A stretch of DNA of 64,000 nt from Nematopogon swammerdamellus (GCA_946902875.1 OX336345.1:18383395-18447394); one strand, 5' to 3'; shown: positions 34,529-44,216, counted from the stretch's first letter. Translations and numbers: made by a program. Notes: generated from the sequence alone by a model not told the origin.

Positions 34529-34715
34529 TCTACTATTATAAACTTAAAATTGTGTTTGACCTATGTCTGTGTGTTTAAACGCGTCGTCAAGGTCACTACT
34601 AGACATTAAATTCAGCATGGAGAAATTGGAAAGAGCTCTTGCGCCGACTTAGGCAATAAGCTATTTTTATTTCAAAATCCAGCTTCACTCGAGCGAAAGC
34701 GCGCCTAAAAGCTAG
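34529..34715 (+). mobile_element. Small non-autonomous Helitron
   Basis: Starts TCTACTATTATAAACTTAAA and ends GAGCGAAAGCGCGCCTAAAAGCTAG followed by T. The CTAG end with a GCGC hairpin matches the large Helitron at 6637. Only about 190 bp with no frame. Confidence 0.65.
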
Positions 34716-34835
34716 TACATTATAAATATAAAACATTGAAATTTGAATAAAATTTTACAATTTTACATAACCACCGTTTTTGCGGTGTTTCACTAAATAC
34801 GCAGAAGTTTTCGTTTTAAAAATCGGTTACACTTA

Positions 34836-34971
34836 GGCCCAATTGCGCCAACACGAATTTAGAGTTAATTAGCGAGTTATGGATTTAAACGCAGTTCCCA
34901 CAGTCAACGGGTACTAACTTAACGAGTTAAACTGATTTATATCGTTAAATTCGTGTTGGCGCAATTGGCCC
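34836..34971. mobile_element. Tourist/Harbinger-like MITE, 136 bp
   Basis: The left end GGCCCAATTGCGCCAACACG and the right end CGTGTTGGCGCAATTGGCCC are near-perfect inverted repeats of about 26 bp. TTA flanks both sides (34833-34835, 34972-34974). GG-CC ends with a TTA/TAA duplication are typical of PIF/Harbinger elements. No frame. Confidence 0.85.
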
Positions 34972-35159
34972 TTAGTAGTACGTAGTAGTAGGTTAAGTAG
35001 GTTCTATGTTCAATTGGAGTATCCAAATTCTAAGTAACAAACGGTGCCCATACAATACATTCTTACACGGGTGTCACATACAAGCTGTCATTACGAACAA
35101 GTTTTAACAGACGAAGCTTTCGCTGATGTGTCGCGTAAAACTTGTTTTTTATTACTTTC

Positions 35160-35540
35160 GGACTGGGTGGCTGCTCTCGAGGTCGAAGCCCCAGGCGTAG
35201 CCAATTTCACCCCCAAGGAAGTTTTTTTTTTTTTTTTATAGAAACTTATGTACATATGTATGTATTAATTGGAAGTGCCAGCCAACCCGGCTTGGAGGCG
35301 GACTAATGTCGCTGGGGAAAGGCTATTAACGGCGACGATTTGAATATCGGTGTATCTAGGGATAGGGAAAGATATTCCCCTGAAGCCCGTTCCACACCTC
35401 TACAGTGCGAAACAAGAACGATTTAGAGAATCGTGCAGTTCGAAGTACCCTTCTGTCGACTACAAGTGATGGTCCGCGACAATGTGGCGGGTTTGACGAA
35501 GGCGAACAGGAGGAGGAGGGAATAATGATATATCCCATTA
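35160..35540 (-). mobile_element. LINE family B, 3' end
   Basis: On the minus strand the C-terminus reads VDRRVLRTARFSKSFLFRTVEVWNGLQGNIF. This is the Jockey/CR1-group end with a mutated WN.LP word. The 3' UTR follows (GCCTCCAAGCCGGGTTGGCTG) and the tail reads GGGCTTCGACCTCGAGAGCAGCC. Within the UTR, a 17-T run (35222-35238) followed by ATAGAAAC looks like a tiny minus-strand SINE 3' end inserted between GGAAG repeats. Reverse transcriptase core absent. Confidence 0.8.
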
Positions 35541-35548
35541 GTCTAGAC

Positions 35549-36080
35549 CAGTCTTTCTCAAAGTGGGCGATAACGCCCCCTTCTGGGCGCTGGAGGCCTA
35601 CAGGGGGGCGGTAAAGGGCCCTGAGGAAATTGGGGGGTTTTGAAGCGGTTTAGGGGGGCGATGGCTGATTTAAAATTTTCTTACACAAGAAAAATATCGG
35701 CAGACGTGAGTTTCTCATTTTCCCAATTTATCAGTAGTATAGTATTCTTCAACAACGACGACTTGTTTGTTTACTGCCAACATTTGAAGAACCAACACAG
35801 TGATTTTCGATTCGTGACGATTCCAGGACATTTTAAAATTGGAAATACCGGACTGGGTGTTGAATTCTTTTTCAAATGTCAACACAGCAGTATCATCCCA
35901 GCTTGAAGAAGAACTTATACAATTGACAACGAACGAGGAAATAAAAATCAAATTAAAGAATAACTACCAACAATTTTGTGCTACAAAAGTCAATTCAATG
36001 GTAAAGTTAAAATGTTGGGGGCGCTAAAAATAATTTATTCTCAAAGTGGGCGGTAGACGAAATAAGTTTGAGAACCTCTG
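35549..36080 (+). mobile_element. hAT transposon deletion derivative with 8-bp target duplication
   Basis: GTCTAGAC flanks both sides (35541-35548 and 36081-36088). The ends CAGTCTTTCTCAAA and TTTGAGAACCTCTG are hAT-type terminal inverted repeats, with GTGGGCG subterminal repeats at both ends. Only 532 bp remain of an element normally several times longer; it inserted beside LINE B. Confidence 0.92.
35822..36027 (+). pseudogene. hAT transposase, C-terminal remnant
   Basis: The frame reads RFQDILKLEIPDWVLNSF, then LEEELIQLTTNEEIKIKLKN and YQQFCATKV, and ends at a stop just before the right terminal repeat. The F.D...LKIP.W...PF and QEELIEL.ND....F motif pair occurs in the C-terminal half of animal hAT (Buster/Charlie-like) transposases and their domesticated relatives. 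In an intact protein this region lies before the dimerisation domain. The catalytic residues, BED zinc finger and most of the RNase H fold are deleted, so it is inactive. Confidence 0.75.
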
Positions 36081-36088
36081 GTCTAGAC

Positions 36089-36367
36089 TTAACAGGAGGC
36101 GATGAATTCGGCCATTAGTCTGCATCTCGTACGTATCCCCCGGCTGCACCCGCCTCGCTGGTTCGTGTGAGGGTGTGAGAATTTTCCCGAAGTCGACGCA
36201 CAAACAAGTCTCCGAACGACTTTGTAACAGCTCACACAGAGATTTCGAAAAGTTAGACGGGGCATCAACTCGGTTATCTTCATAGCGCTTGTAGCCAAGG
36301 GATAATGTATCAGGTAGCGTACGAAAGACCACCGTACCAAAGACGAAAATATGAACACAGTGTCTAT
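36089..36367. other. Unassigned segment between hAT and LINE A pieces
   Basis: A GC-moderate segment with frames on the minus strand (36024-36332 crosses the hAT border and so cannot be one gene). It may be part of an older LINE, but no motif is visible. Confidence 0.3.
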
Positions 36368-36520
36368 CTCAAGTACAGTCTCATGTCCTTCAAGAGGGGC
36401 GTACATAAGCACCTGTCAGGCCGGCATAGCATTTGCACTGCGTACTGAATGTCCATGGGCACTGGCACTGTTAGCATTTATGTACAAGCTGCCACGGGAA
36501 CGACGCCACATGTCGCCCTA
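36368..36520 (+). mobile_element. LINE family A, 3' end fragment (plus)
   Basis: Reads KYSLMSFKRGVHKHLSGRHS and then the family 3' UTR (GTCCATGGGC, CGACGCCACATGTCGCCCT). It meets the next LINE A piece tail to tail. Confidence 0.75.
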
Positions 36521-36529
36521 GTAATAAGG

Positions 36530-36832
36530 TTACAAATGCCATGCCGGCCCGACAGGTGCCAATTCACGCCTCTCTTGAAGGACCCGAGACTGACCTCGTG
36601 GGGGAAATATGTGGGAGAGGGTTCCAGAGTTTACCGGTTCCGTGGAAGAAGAATCTGCAGAACCGATTGGTACGTATTCGCGGTAAGTCCAGCGTATAGG
36701 AATGTAATCCCTGCCCAGTGCGTGTTGTGCGGAGGTGCAAAGGGGACGGCGGTCGGGATCGCGTCAAACAGCTCCTCCGAGCACTCCCCGTGGAATAAGC
36801 GATAGAACACACTCAGGGCGCCGACATCCCTA
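36530..36832 (-). mobile_element. LINE family A, C-terminal fragment (minus)
   Basis: On the minus strand: LRTTRTGQGLHSYTLDLPR, RTNRFCRFFF, RTGKLWNPLPHI and the SFKRGVN region in shifted frames, followed by the reverse of GRHGICN. Closely related to 50300-50760. Together with the plus piece it forms an inverted pair of 3' ends, but the geometry does not fit twin priming. Confidence 0.75.
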
Positions 36833-37896
36833 CATACGGGCTCTCATATCTTGGACTCTCATATCTTTATCGGCATGTACGCTACAAGCCGTGCAAATTG
36901 TATGCATTTGTAGATTGTATTGAGGACGAGCTGATTTTCACGCAATGTAAGCCGATAGAAGTTCCATGTTTTTTTAATTCTTTGCGCTCCCGTCCCCCCA
37001 CTTCCTTCGTCACCACCCCTCCCCCGACCGATCCCTACTTACACCTGATTTAGTGTTCCTCTTATTTCATTGAACGAGTATAGCAAAGTGGTACACCTTA
37101 TTCTACGCTCAAATTCTTGTTCAGTGTTACATCAATTACAATGTATTTACTAAAAATTCTAAATTATAATCTTATAAGCATGGAAATGAGGTGAGTGTCT
37201 TCGGAGCACCCCGTTCCATCCCTAGTCCAAATGTTTGTAAAAAATGTATATCGTTATGTAAGTATTTATTTTCTTTAATAACAATTATTGTTTACATGTT
37301 TAATAAATTGTTTCCGCCCCATTTATTATTTACTGACAAATCTATTGAGGATATTATTTTCAATTTTTATTTGTTCCTATTGTACTAATAATTATTATTT
37401 AATTTATTATTCCTTTTTCACTCGTCGCGCACGATTATGAATTATGTTTAAAAATAGTAGCCTCTTGCCCGATTAACATAAGAAATATTTATGTAGGTCG
37501 GTATTGGATAGGACGAATCCAAGGTTTCCCAAATATAGTTTCCAATGGTCATAAAATTACATACTGATATTAATTTTTCATACACGTGAGAGTAGGTAGG
37601 CAATGCATGTTTATTATTTAATTCAAAATGAACAAGAAAAAATGTATAATATTTTATTTTTTTCGAATATTTTGGTCCGAAGTTGAAACAGACTTACAGG
37701 TCGACAGGCATTTTTGTGATACTAGTATGGTAGGTAATCTAAAATAAATCCTTTTCAAACATTTTAAAACTGCTTAGGTAATACTAATATGCGCCATAAA
37801 ATTATTGAGAATAGCGAAAGAACCAGTTAATTCGATTAAAATAATGTTTCATTAATTATGACTAGGTACTAAATTAAATAGCATTTTATTACTGTA
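36833..37896. other. No gene recognised
   Basis: C-rich run near 36990-37030 (CCCGTCCCCCCACTTCC). Otherwise AT-rich, with no element ends. Confidence 0.3.
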
Positions 37897-38113
37897 CTAG
37901 CTGTGCCCGCGGCTCCGCCCGCTCTCATATTTCACTTCACTGCTAACCTCATAAGCCATTTAGCGTGATAGTAAGTAGCCTGTAGTTGATGGCAAGAATC
38001 AAGCTATCCGTAGATTTTTTTTTATTAAAATCTGTTCAGTGGTTCTCGAGTTATAAGCGGACAGACAGACACTCAGACAGAAAGCAGACGTTGGATTTTA
38101 TTATAGGTAAGGA
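37897..38113 (-). mobile_element. Small non-autonomous Helitron
   Basis: On the minus strand it begins TCCTTACCTATAATAAAATC and ends GGAGCCGCGGGCACAGCTAG. The flanks are A before and T after, a correct Helitron A^T target. It shares the GTCTGTCTGTCCGCTTATAA and GAGCCGCGGGC..CAGCTAG words with the 4.6-kb element. Confidence 0.8.
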
Positions 38114-39000
38114 TTTAAAAAGTACCCAGAAAAAACCGTTTAAAAATACACATACTTTTATGGAATTTATTCAAATTAGAATGATCTCTATAAGTTTGGT
38201 TTGGAAGTGATAGCTGGTTTTTATTTGTAAACTATGTTTATTTATTTGCTATTAGAAACAAAAAAACATTCAATATGTAGCGTACAAATTGGTGTATATT
38301 TAGTATATACAAAACATCATAAAAATTGAAATATTTAGTTAAATTAATAATTTCATTTCTTAAAAATAACAAAGATAAAATAATATTTTCGTAGTTAGCA
38401 TAAATAAGGTTTGTTTAGAAATAGCGGACACCATTGTCTAAAATTTGTCAATGTGTGCGTGTCAAGTAATTTACTGTTATTCGACGTTTCCCAGTAAACT
38501 TATAGACTCTATAGATAGTAAACTTATATAAATATATATATTAGAATCCTTGCTGATTTATTTGTGTATGTGAAAACTTTTCCTAAACTATAATCAAATT
38601 TTAATAAAATTCAATATTGATAACATAACCAAATACAAATATCACGAGGAGTGGTGTTATTGGCTGTGTCTGAAGGCCGGCCGATGAACTACTTGGACAC
38701 AGCTATACGTAATAGTTTTTATTAAAAAATAATAAAATAATATAAAATTTAGCAATACAATTACACAAACATTCATAATAACATCCACTGTCTTAATCTA
38801 CATAAGTACCTATAGAAAATAATCGGATAACTAAAATAAATAAATAAAAATTAAACAAACCAAAATCCAGCAAAAATTGCAACAAAATCCAAATAAAGAG
38901 AGGGCACAAAATTAGCACTACACAAACACAGCACAAGATAATTGCGTGAAAACCAAACACTACACAGGAAAACCACCAACTAACTTTACCGTACGGAGTC
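38114..39000. other. No gene; possible LINE B tail at 38641-38710
   Basis: GGCTGTGTCTGAAGG...TTGGACACAGCT near 38661-38704 has the same stem as the LINE B 3' tail hairpin, preceded by GAGGAGTGGTG. Eroded; the rest is AT-rich. Confidence 0.35.
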
Positions 39001-39010
39001 CGTTGAGAAC

Positions 39011-39129
39011 TTGAAACTGTTTCAGTTCGAATTGAGTTCGAATTTCGAATCACTACGTTCGTGTCGCATTTGTTCGAATAGTTTTGTTAAAAATTTTGAT
39101 TTTGGAAGTCGCGTCCCGGGCGCCGAATA
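39011..39129 (+). promoter_or_regulatory. Candidate host transcription start and non-coding first exon
   Basis: TTTCAGTTCGAATTGAGTTC resembles an arthropod initiator (TCAGT) and is followed by CG-bearing sequence ending CGCCGAATAC/GTAAGT, an excellent 5' splice donor at 39130. An open frame beginning MAGLAFEMGEMRALLLL (39145-39369) lies just behind the donor and is probably not translated if splicing occurs. It is the most gene-like spot in this part, but there is no known protein to anchor it. Confidence 0.3.
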
Positions 39130-39872
39130 CGTAAGTCGGTTACAATGGCGGGTCTCGCTTTCGAAATGGGGGAGATGCGCGCATTGCTGTTGCTTAGAAG
39201 AGACTGTTGGTTGGATTCACTGCGCGCCAACGAGTGCGGTGCGGGCCCCGACTTTCGTTGCGACCAGTCGTGCAACCCACACGGACTCAAATGGCGACCT
39301 ATCGATCCAATAGAACAACCCTCGGTTTATTCAGCAAGTTCGAATTTATTCATATCTTTAAAACCATGAGTAATAAACTCTATTCAACAAAGTTTGAAGT
39401 TTACTAAGATGGTCAAATAGATAGTTTTTACAAAAACTAGAAACATCGTAGGAAAGCCGCTATGATGTTTGGAAGATCAGTTGGCCAACATATCGGGCGG
39501 ATATTAGGGGTGGGTTTGGTGCTACTTTTTAGGGTTGTATTTCAATGGATCGCGGTGACGTGATTCAAAGTTGTTAGGGCTGTGGACTTTGCTTTTCTTT
39601 GACAAATTATTTTAGAGTTACCGCTTAAAATTCCAAAAACTAATTGGAAGTTTTTTATTGCAGGTACAAATAAACCAATATATTATGTATTAATGGTGTA
39701 CGTAAATGTTATGTTTGTTTAAGGAACTCGACAAGTATAAATAAATATTACTCATTCAATAGATATGATTCTTAGAAAATATATGAGACATTTTATATTG
39801 TTAACTTAACCGTTAATTACTTATTTACAAACCTTCCTTCCTAACCATAAGAATATCATTTATAATTTATAT
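39130..39872. other. No recognisable feature beyond the candidate exon
   Basis: Contains the overlapping frames 39145-39407 and AT-rich DNA. Nothing identified. Confidence 0.3.
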
Positions 39873-39979
39873 ATGAAATGAAGGGAAGCACTGACATGGC
39901 ACCTATTTCACCTGGTGTTATGGGCTGACATCACGGATGTTGTAGGTGATGTAGCCAACCGTGTCAGTTTCCATAAAAT
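39873..39979 (+). mobile_element. Composite SINE, copy G (3' third)
   Basis: TGAAATGAAGGGAAGCACTG, GGTGTTATGGGCTGACATCA and GTGTCAGTTTCCATAAAA are nearly unchanged, so this is a young 5'-truncated copy of the GAAATGAAGGG subgroup. It lies immediately upstream of a LINE family C end. Confidence 0.92.
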
Positions 39980-39999
39980 ATATGTATGTACATTTATTT

Positions 40000-40200
40000 A
40001 TTTCGCATTCGTCGCAAACAGATTCAGCTTGTCTTCAACTTTCGTTGTTGACTTTGGGCTTTTGAGAACGCATCGGTCCTCAAAATCGTTTCTTCGTCGC
40101 ACCGCTAGGGTGTGGAACTGTCTTCCGGCTAGACCGCCTAGCAACAGTCAGCAAATCTGCTGACACGGCACCTAACTTTGCATGGTTTCGCGAGGAGAGG
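40000..40200 (+). mobile_element. LINE family C, C-terminus and 3' end
   Basis: The plus frame reads VVDFGLLRTHRSSKSFLRRT, ARVWNCLPARPP, then a stop at 40161. RT.RVWN.LP is the conserved end of Jockey/CR1-group reverse transcriptases, and family B has the related VDRRVFR..RFSKSFL word. The 3' UTR (GGCACCTAACTTTGCATGG) matches the minus copy at 28929-29036. The core RT domain is absent. Confidence 0.75.
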
Positions 40201-40209
40201 TGATTTTTC

Positions 40210-40480
40210 AACCGACTTCAAAAGGAGGAGGTCCTCAATTCGACTGTATGTTTTTTTTGTATGTTTATTACGCGATTACTCCGCCAATTATGAATCGATT
40301 TTGATGATTCTTTTTCGGATTTCGGATTCGGATCCTTGAGTTGAAAGAGGTTCAAAAGCACACCTGAAAATTTATAGATGGGCACCTTTTGTGCTTTTGT
40401 ACCCCCTTCAACTCAAGGGTCCGAATATGAATCAAAATATTATTTTACTTTTCACTTCTAGTTGTTTTTTGAAGTCGGTG
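40210..40480. mobile_element. MITE with CCGACTTCAAAA ends
   Basis: It begins AACCGACTTCAAAAGGAGGA and ends TTTTTTGAAGTCGGTG, giving about 12 bp of inverted repeat. The interior includes TCGATTTTGATGATTCTTTT and a pair of GGATCCTTGAGTTGAA / TTCAACTCAAGGGTCC inverted words. No frame and no clear target duplication. Confidence 0.75.
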
Positions 40481-40799
40481 CAATGTTTTTTAAAACAGTT
40501 TTTTGGCTATCTCGACTACGACATTGATCTCTTGGCGCAGCCAACCATGTTGGTTAACATTAAAAAGAATATTTTTCACATTTTGCTCGACGCATCGATC
40601 GCCTTCAATTTGACCTTCATTCAGTGCGGTTATATTAATCTAGGCGGGTTTTACACTACCACAGAGGGACCCACAATTTGACATGGATTCCTAACCACGG
40701 ATGAGAGACTCGTGTTCAAGTAATCCACTCACCAAACTCCACTAAAACAGTAGTGAATGCTGACGGGTAACGAACTCACTGTTGCAATGAAACCAGTAA
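40481..40799. other. No recognisable gene
   Basis: The frame 40391-40681 starts inside the MITE and has no motif. Confidence 0.3.
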
Positions 40800-40990
40800 G
40801 TACCCTTATCACGAGATTTAACCTACACCGCGTACTACGCTACGCCGTGTTCTCCGCCTCATTTTGTATGGAGAAACGAAGTTCGCAAATCTATCACTAG
40901 AGGCGCTGCTCCGTTTCTCCATACAAAATGATGCGGAGAACACGGCGTAGCGCAGTACGCGGTGTAGGTTAAATCTCGTGATAAGGGTAC
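40800..40990. repeat. Long near-perfect inverted repeat (79-bp arms, 32-bp loop)
   Basis: 40800-40878 (GTACCCTTATCACGAGATTT...) and 40911-40990 (...AAATCTCGTGATAAGGGTAC) pair over about 79 bp with only two or so mismatches. The loop is AAGTTCGCAAATCTATCACT and GAGGCGCTGCT. No transposase and no obvious target duplication. Transcribed from either strand it would form a long hairpin RNA. Confidence 0.95.
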
Positions 40991-41125
40991 AGGCCATAAC
41001 CGTTTGACCACGAGCTCTGCACTGCATAGGTGTGGAATGGGCTTCCGGGGAAAATCTTTTTCATGCACACGGAGAAGAATTTATATGTATTAACCCAAGT
41101 ATGGCTTTTTATTTACCTAGCATTT

Positions 41126-41502
41126 GTCAGCCTCGGTAGCTCAGTGGTGCGGTCGGTCGATTGTCGTTAAGTAACCCTAGGTGCGGTCAGTACTTGGATG
41201 GGTGACCGCTCGACTGTTGGAGGCGGACCTTGGTTCGGATTCCACGTAAAACTATAGGTCCCTTCCCTTCTTATCTTACAAGGTGGTAGGGTTTATCCCG
41301 CCCGGCTTGGTACCACCGCACTGAATGAAACGTCGGTAGAAACGGCTATGTAAATAGTTCGTGTTTTCCGTCCACTTCAGTGTGTAGCCGACATGAAATG
41401 AAGGGAAGCACTGACATGGCACCTAGTTCACCCGGTGTTATGGCCTGACATCACGGATGTTTTAGGTGATGTAGCTAACCGTGTAAGTTTCCATAAAAAA
41501 AA
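41126..41502 (+). mobile_element. Composite tRNA/5S-like SINE, copy H (reference full-length copy)
   Basis: Order of parts: GTCAGCCTCGG then A box TAGCTCAGTGGT (tRNA type); GTTAAGTAACCC and GCGGTCAGTACTTGG, GATGGGTGACCGC (3' half of 5S rRNA including its promoter box C); GGTTCGGATTCC (B-box-like, one base longer than the standard B box); a roughly 230-bp body; and TTTCCATAAAAAAAA. ATTTACCTA before and ATTTACTTA after may be a target duplication. RNA polymerase III would be expected to transcribe it; reverse transcription needs a partner LINE. Confidence 0.92.
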
Positions 41503-41640
41503 TTTACTTACGTGTATAATTATTGAGTAAGTATTCTTATGATTATTTTATCTTCAATTCTCACGTTCAACTCTTTTGCTACACTTACTACCTACCTAAT
41601 TACATTCTATTCTATATTCTAATGACAAACATCCAAATAT

Positions 41641-41742
41641 TGACTGTAAGAAATCTCTGCAAGAGATAAATCCGCCTTTGCACCTTATTTAAATATTCTA
41701 ATGTGCGTGTTACTGTTGAATGTGCAAAAAAGCATTTTCTAT
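41641..41742 (+). repeat. LINE family D, 3' UTR fragment
   Basis: TGACTGTAAGAAATCTCTGC, AGATAAATCCGCCTTTGCACC and GTTACTGTTGAATGT match 56398-56524 and, in reverse, 48924-48970. The tail is degraded. Confidence 0.75.
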
Positions 41743-41779
41743 TCTAATATATTCTTTCTCTGCTACAATACACTGATCT

Positions 41780-41920
41780 TAAAATGGCGGGTTAATAAGC
41801 CTTTCCCCGGCGACTTTAGTCCGCCTTCAAGCCGGACTGGCACCTACTCGGGGGTGTAATTGGCCGTGCTTGAGGCTCAGACCTCGAGCACAGCCACCCA
41901 GTTCGGGTGGTGAATTAGCT
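41780..41920 (+). mobile_element. LINE family B, 3' UTR and tail
   Basis: CCTTTCCCCGGCGACTTTAG, CCTTCAAGCCGGACTGGCACC, and the terminal hairpin GGCCGTGCTTGAGG...CTCGAGCACAGCC followed by CACCCAGTTCGGGTG. No coding part is left. Confidence 0.85.
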
Positions 41921-42824
41921 CGTTCATGTCTTATTTATTGTTTTAAAACTTTCAATTTCAGAAATATATTATGTTCCGCCGCCGAGATGTGAAGATATCC
42001 GATTTTTCGCGATCTACTTACATTATGTATGTACATAGGCGTATAATATATTATAGTGAGAGCAGATGTTACATAAACCTCGGGTTTCCCCGACCGTCAA
42101 CCCCTCAGAAGGGTGCTTTGACCTTATTACAGTTACGAAACCTATAATATTCGTATATGCAAGGTTTTCTTCACACACGCGAATAGATAGGTAGATAACA
42201 CACATCGTGTCTTTTATGGAGGTACTCTGTGTGTAGATATGTATGTATGAATGTAATGTATGTTTGCTTATAACTCAAGAAGGGCTTAATCTATTCGCTT
42301 GTAGTGTAGTTTTTGCTTATGTAATGCTTAATAACTTTTATAACTTTTTTGTCGAGTTTCACAAAAACTTCAGAGCAGAATTGTTGTCATGAGTTCTTTT
42401 TAGTTTGGAAGTAGTTAATCAGCGCATACGCAGCTTACAATGCTTGATTAGAAGCCGAAAATAAAGAAAAAAAAATCGGCTCCGACCAGGACCCCTGGCT
42501 TTGCACCGATTTCATCAATAAAAAAACTCGCGAAAGTGCAGACCACTTTCGCGAAACCGCCTGTATTGTGTGCACCTAAACATCATTTGGATGCAATACA
42601 GGACGGTGTAAACAGTGACAACTGGCGTGGCAACAATAAAGTGTAACCCAGTTCCCCCCTCCCCCTCCGCCACGTCGCCCGCCCCGCGCCGCAGGACTCC
42701 GGAACACTCCAGGAATTCCTCCCGTAGGACACAGCGGATGGTGCAATGCGGGATGCAGCATTCAACTATTTACACAGCGAAAGTTATTTCTACTCCATCT
42801 GCCTTGGACTTGAACTTTTTTGAT
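41921..42824. other. No gene; two compact hairpins and a C-rich patch
   Basis: CGCGAAAGTG-CAGAC-CACTTTCGCG lies at 42529-42553, and CCTGTATTG...CAATACAGG at 42560-42602. A C-rich run (CCCCCCTCCCCCTCCGCC) is at 42653-42670. The stretch near 42250-42330 (TTGCTTATAACTCAAGAAGG) resembles a Helitron or related repeat interior. Confidence 0.4.
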
Positions 42825-43202
42825 TTTTATGGAAACTGATACGGATTGACTAATTAATCACCTGCAATATCCGTGATGTCAGCCCATAACACCCTGGTGA
42901 ACTAGGTGCCGTGTCAGTGCTTCCCTTTGGCCGTGCAATCTACACTGACCTGGAATTCATGGAATTTATATTAGCCCCTTCAACCGACCTTTTATTCAGT
43001 GCGATCGTACCAACCCGGGCGGGTAAAACGATACCATCTAGTAAGGTAAGAAGGGAACAGACCTACCGTTTTACGTGGAATCCGAACCACGAGCAGTCTC
43101 GACGGTCGAACAGTCGCTCATCCAAGTTCTGACCGCGCCCAGGTGGGCTTAACGTTGCGAACGGTGGTCGCTGGATCGCACCACTGAACTATCGAGGCAG
43201 AC
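42825..43202 (-). mobile_element. Composite SINE, copy I (full length)
   Basis: On the minus strand: GTCTGCCTCGATAGTTCAGTGG (A-box region), AACGTTAAGCCCACCTGGG and GCGCGGTCAGAACTTGGATG (5S-like), GGTTCGGATTCC, the body, and TTTCCATAAAAAT. Point differences are spread evenly, so it is older than H and L. It retains GTTAAGC from the 5S-like block better than the others. Confidence 0.92.
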
Positions 43203-43294
43203 AACTTATAGCACCCTTTCACTTACACTACACACACGGCTCTACCATATATTGCCTACATTACATTTGCCACATACAAAAAAAACAATTATAA

Positions 43295-43595
43295 GATTCG
43301 ACGTCTGCCGTCTGTGTGTATGTATGTTCGCTCATAACTCGAGAACGGCTCAACCGATTTAATAGCTGTTTCTGCCTATGTAATCCGACATATTTCCACC
43401 AGGTTATATACTTTATAGCATCACGCCGTTAATTATATGAGCTGAGCAGTGACATCGAAAATGAACGCAAACTGAGGCGTGTTAAAGCAGAATTATACAG
43501 AAGCGATCGTTTATTATCACACTTATGTTAAGTTGTGTTTAAATCAGATTTGCTATTACACCGACTTTACGACGCGGATTAGCGGACACAGCTAG
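43295..43595 (+). mobile_element. Probable small Helitron, old
   Basis: Ends GCGGATTAGCGGACACAGCTAG, with CTAG and the CACAGCTAG word of the other Helitrons. The 5' part has CTGTGTGTATGTATGTTCGCT and TCATAACTCGAGAACGGCTC. The 5' border is uncertain. Confidence 0.45.
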
Positions 43596-44216
43596 CTCTT
43601 TATAATTTTGGTCCTCCACCAACCAAAGATTTACTTGATGAAATAACTTATTGTGCTAAGTCCGTCTTTGCACACTCCTCAATTTTCTTTATTTCTTCTG
43701 ATGGAATAAGGTACCATTTTTCTTTTAACAAAGAGTTTATATTCTATTCTTTTCACCCTTCAGCCAGGACGGCCAGGCATTATAAAATTCAGATGAGGTC
43801 ATGAATGATTTTAATAAAACTAGCCGACAAGTGGCACTGACACGTCGTGGGATGGTTAAAAATAAAGACGCAGACCGCCATCATAAGGGCAGTTTCAACG
43901 AGAATCCAAGGCACACTTAGAAAAATAATCAGATGGGTCAGGCTAGAAGACGGCAATTATTTTAATAATGTTGTCATCGTCGATGTTCATACATACATGG
44001 ATTTGCCACTTACGGTAGTAGTACTTGGAACTGCCAAATCTATCAGAGGGTGTCTTTCGCTATGTCTGTCGTTTAATCTTAAAAATGTTTCTCTACCACT
44101 TGAATTCCTCTGGTGTATGTTTATCTGTCGTCTGTCACTCTTAAAGGCCACTTGTAATCGGGATCTAGAAAGCTATAGGAGGTACCCCTTTACAAGTTAT
44201 TGTCTACTAGCTTTTG
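43596..44216. other. No recognisable gene
   Basis: The 163-codon frame at 43847-44338 begins here and runs through the Helitron end. Its translation has no known motif and it is likely fortuitous. Confidence 0.3.

Noticed and set aside
36024..36332. 102-codon minus frame as a gene
   Set aside because: It crosses the hAT target duplication at 36081-36088, so it cannot be an ancestral coding unit.
36368..36832. Twin-primed 5' inversion
   Set aside because: The inverted piece lies on the tail side and overlaps in content with the forward piece, which twin priming does not produce.
41126..41260. Functional tRNA or 5S rRNA gene
   Set aside because: A box, 5S-like block and B box occur inside a dispersed element with a poly-A end; there is no complete cloverleaf or full 5S sequence and no Pol III T-run terminator at the right place.
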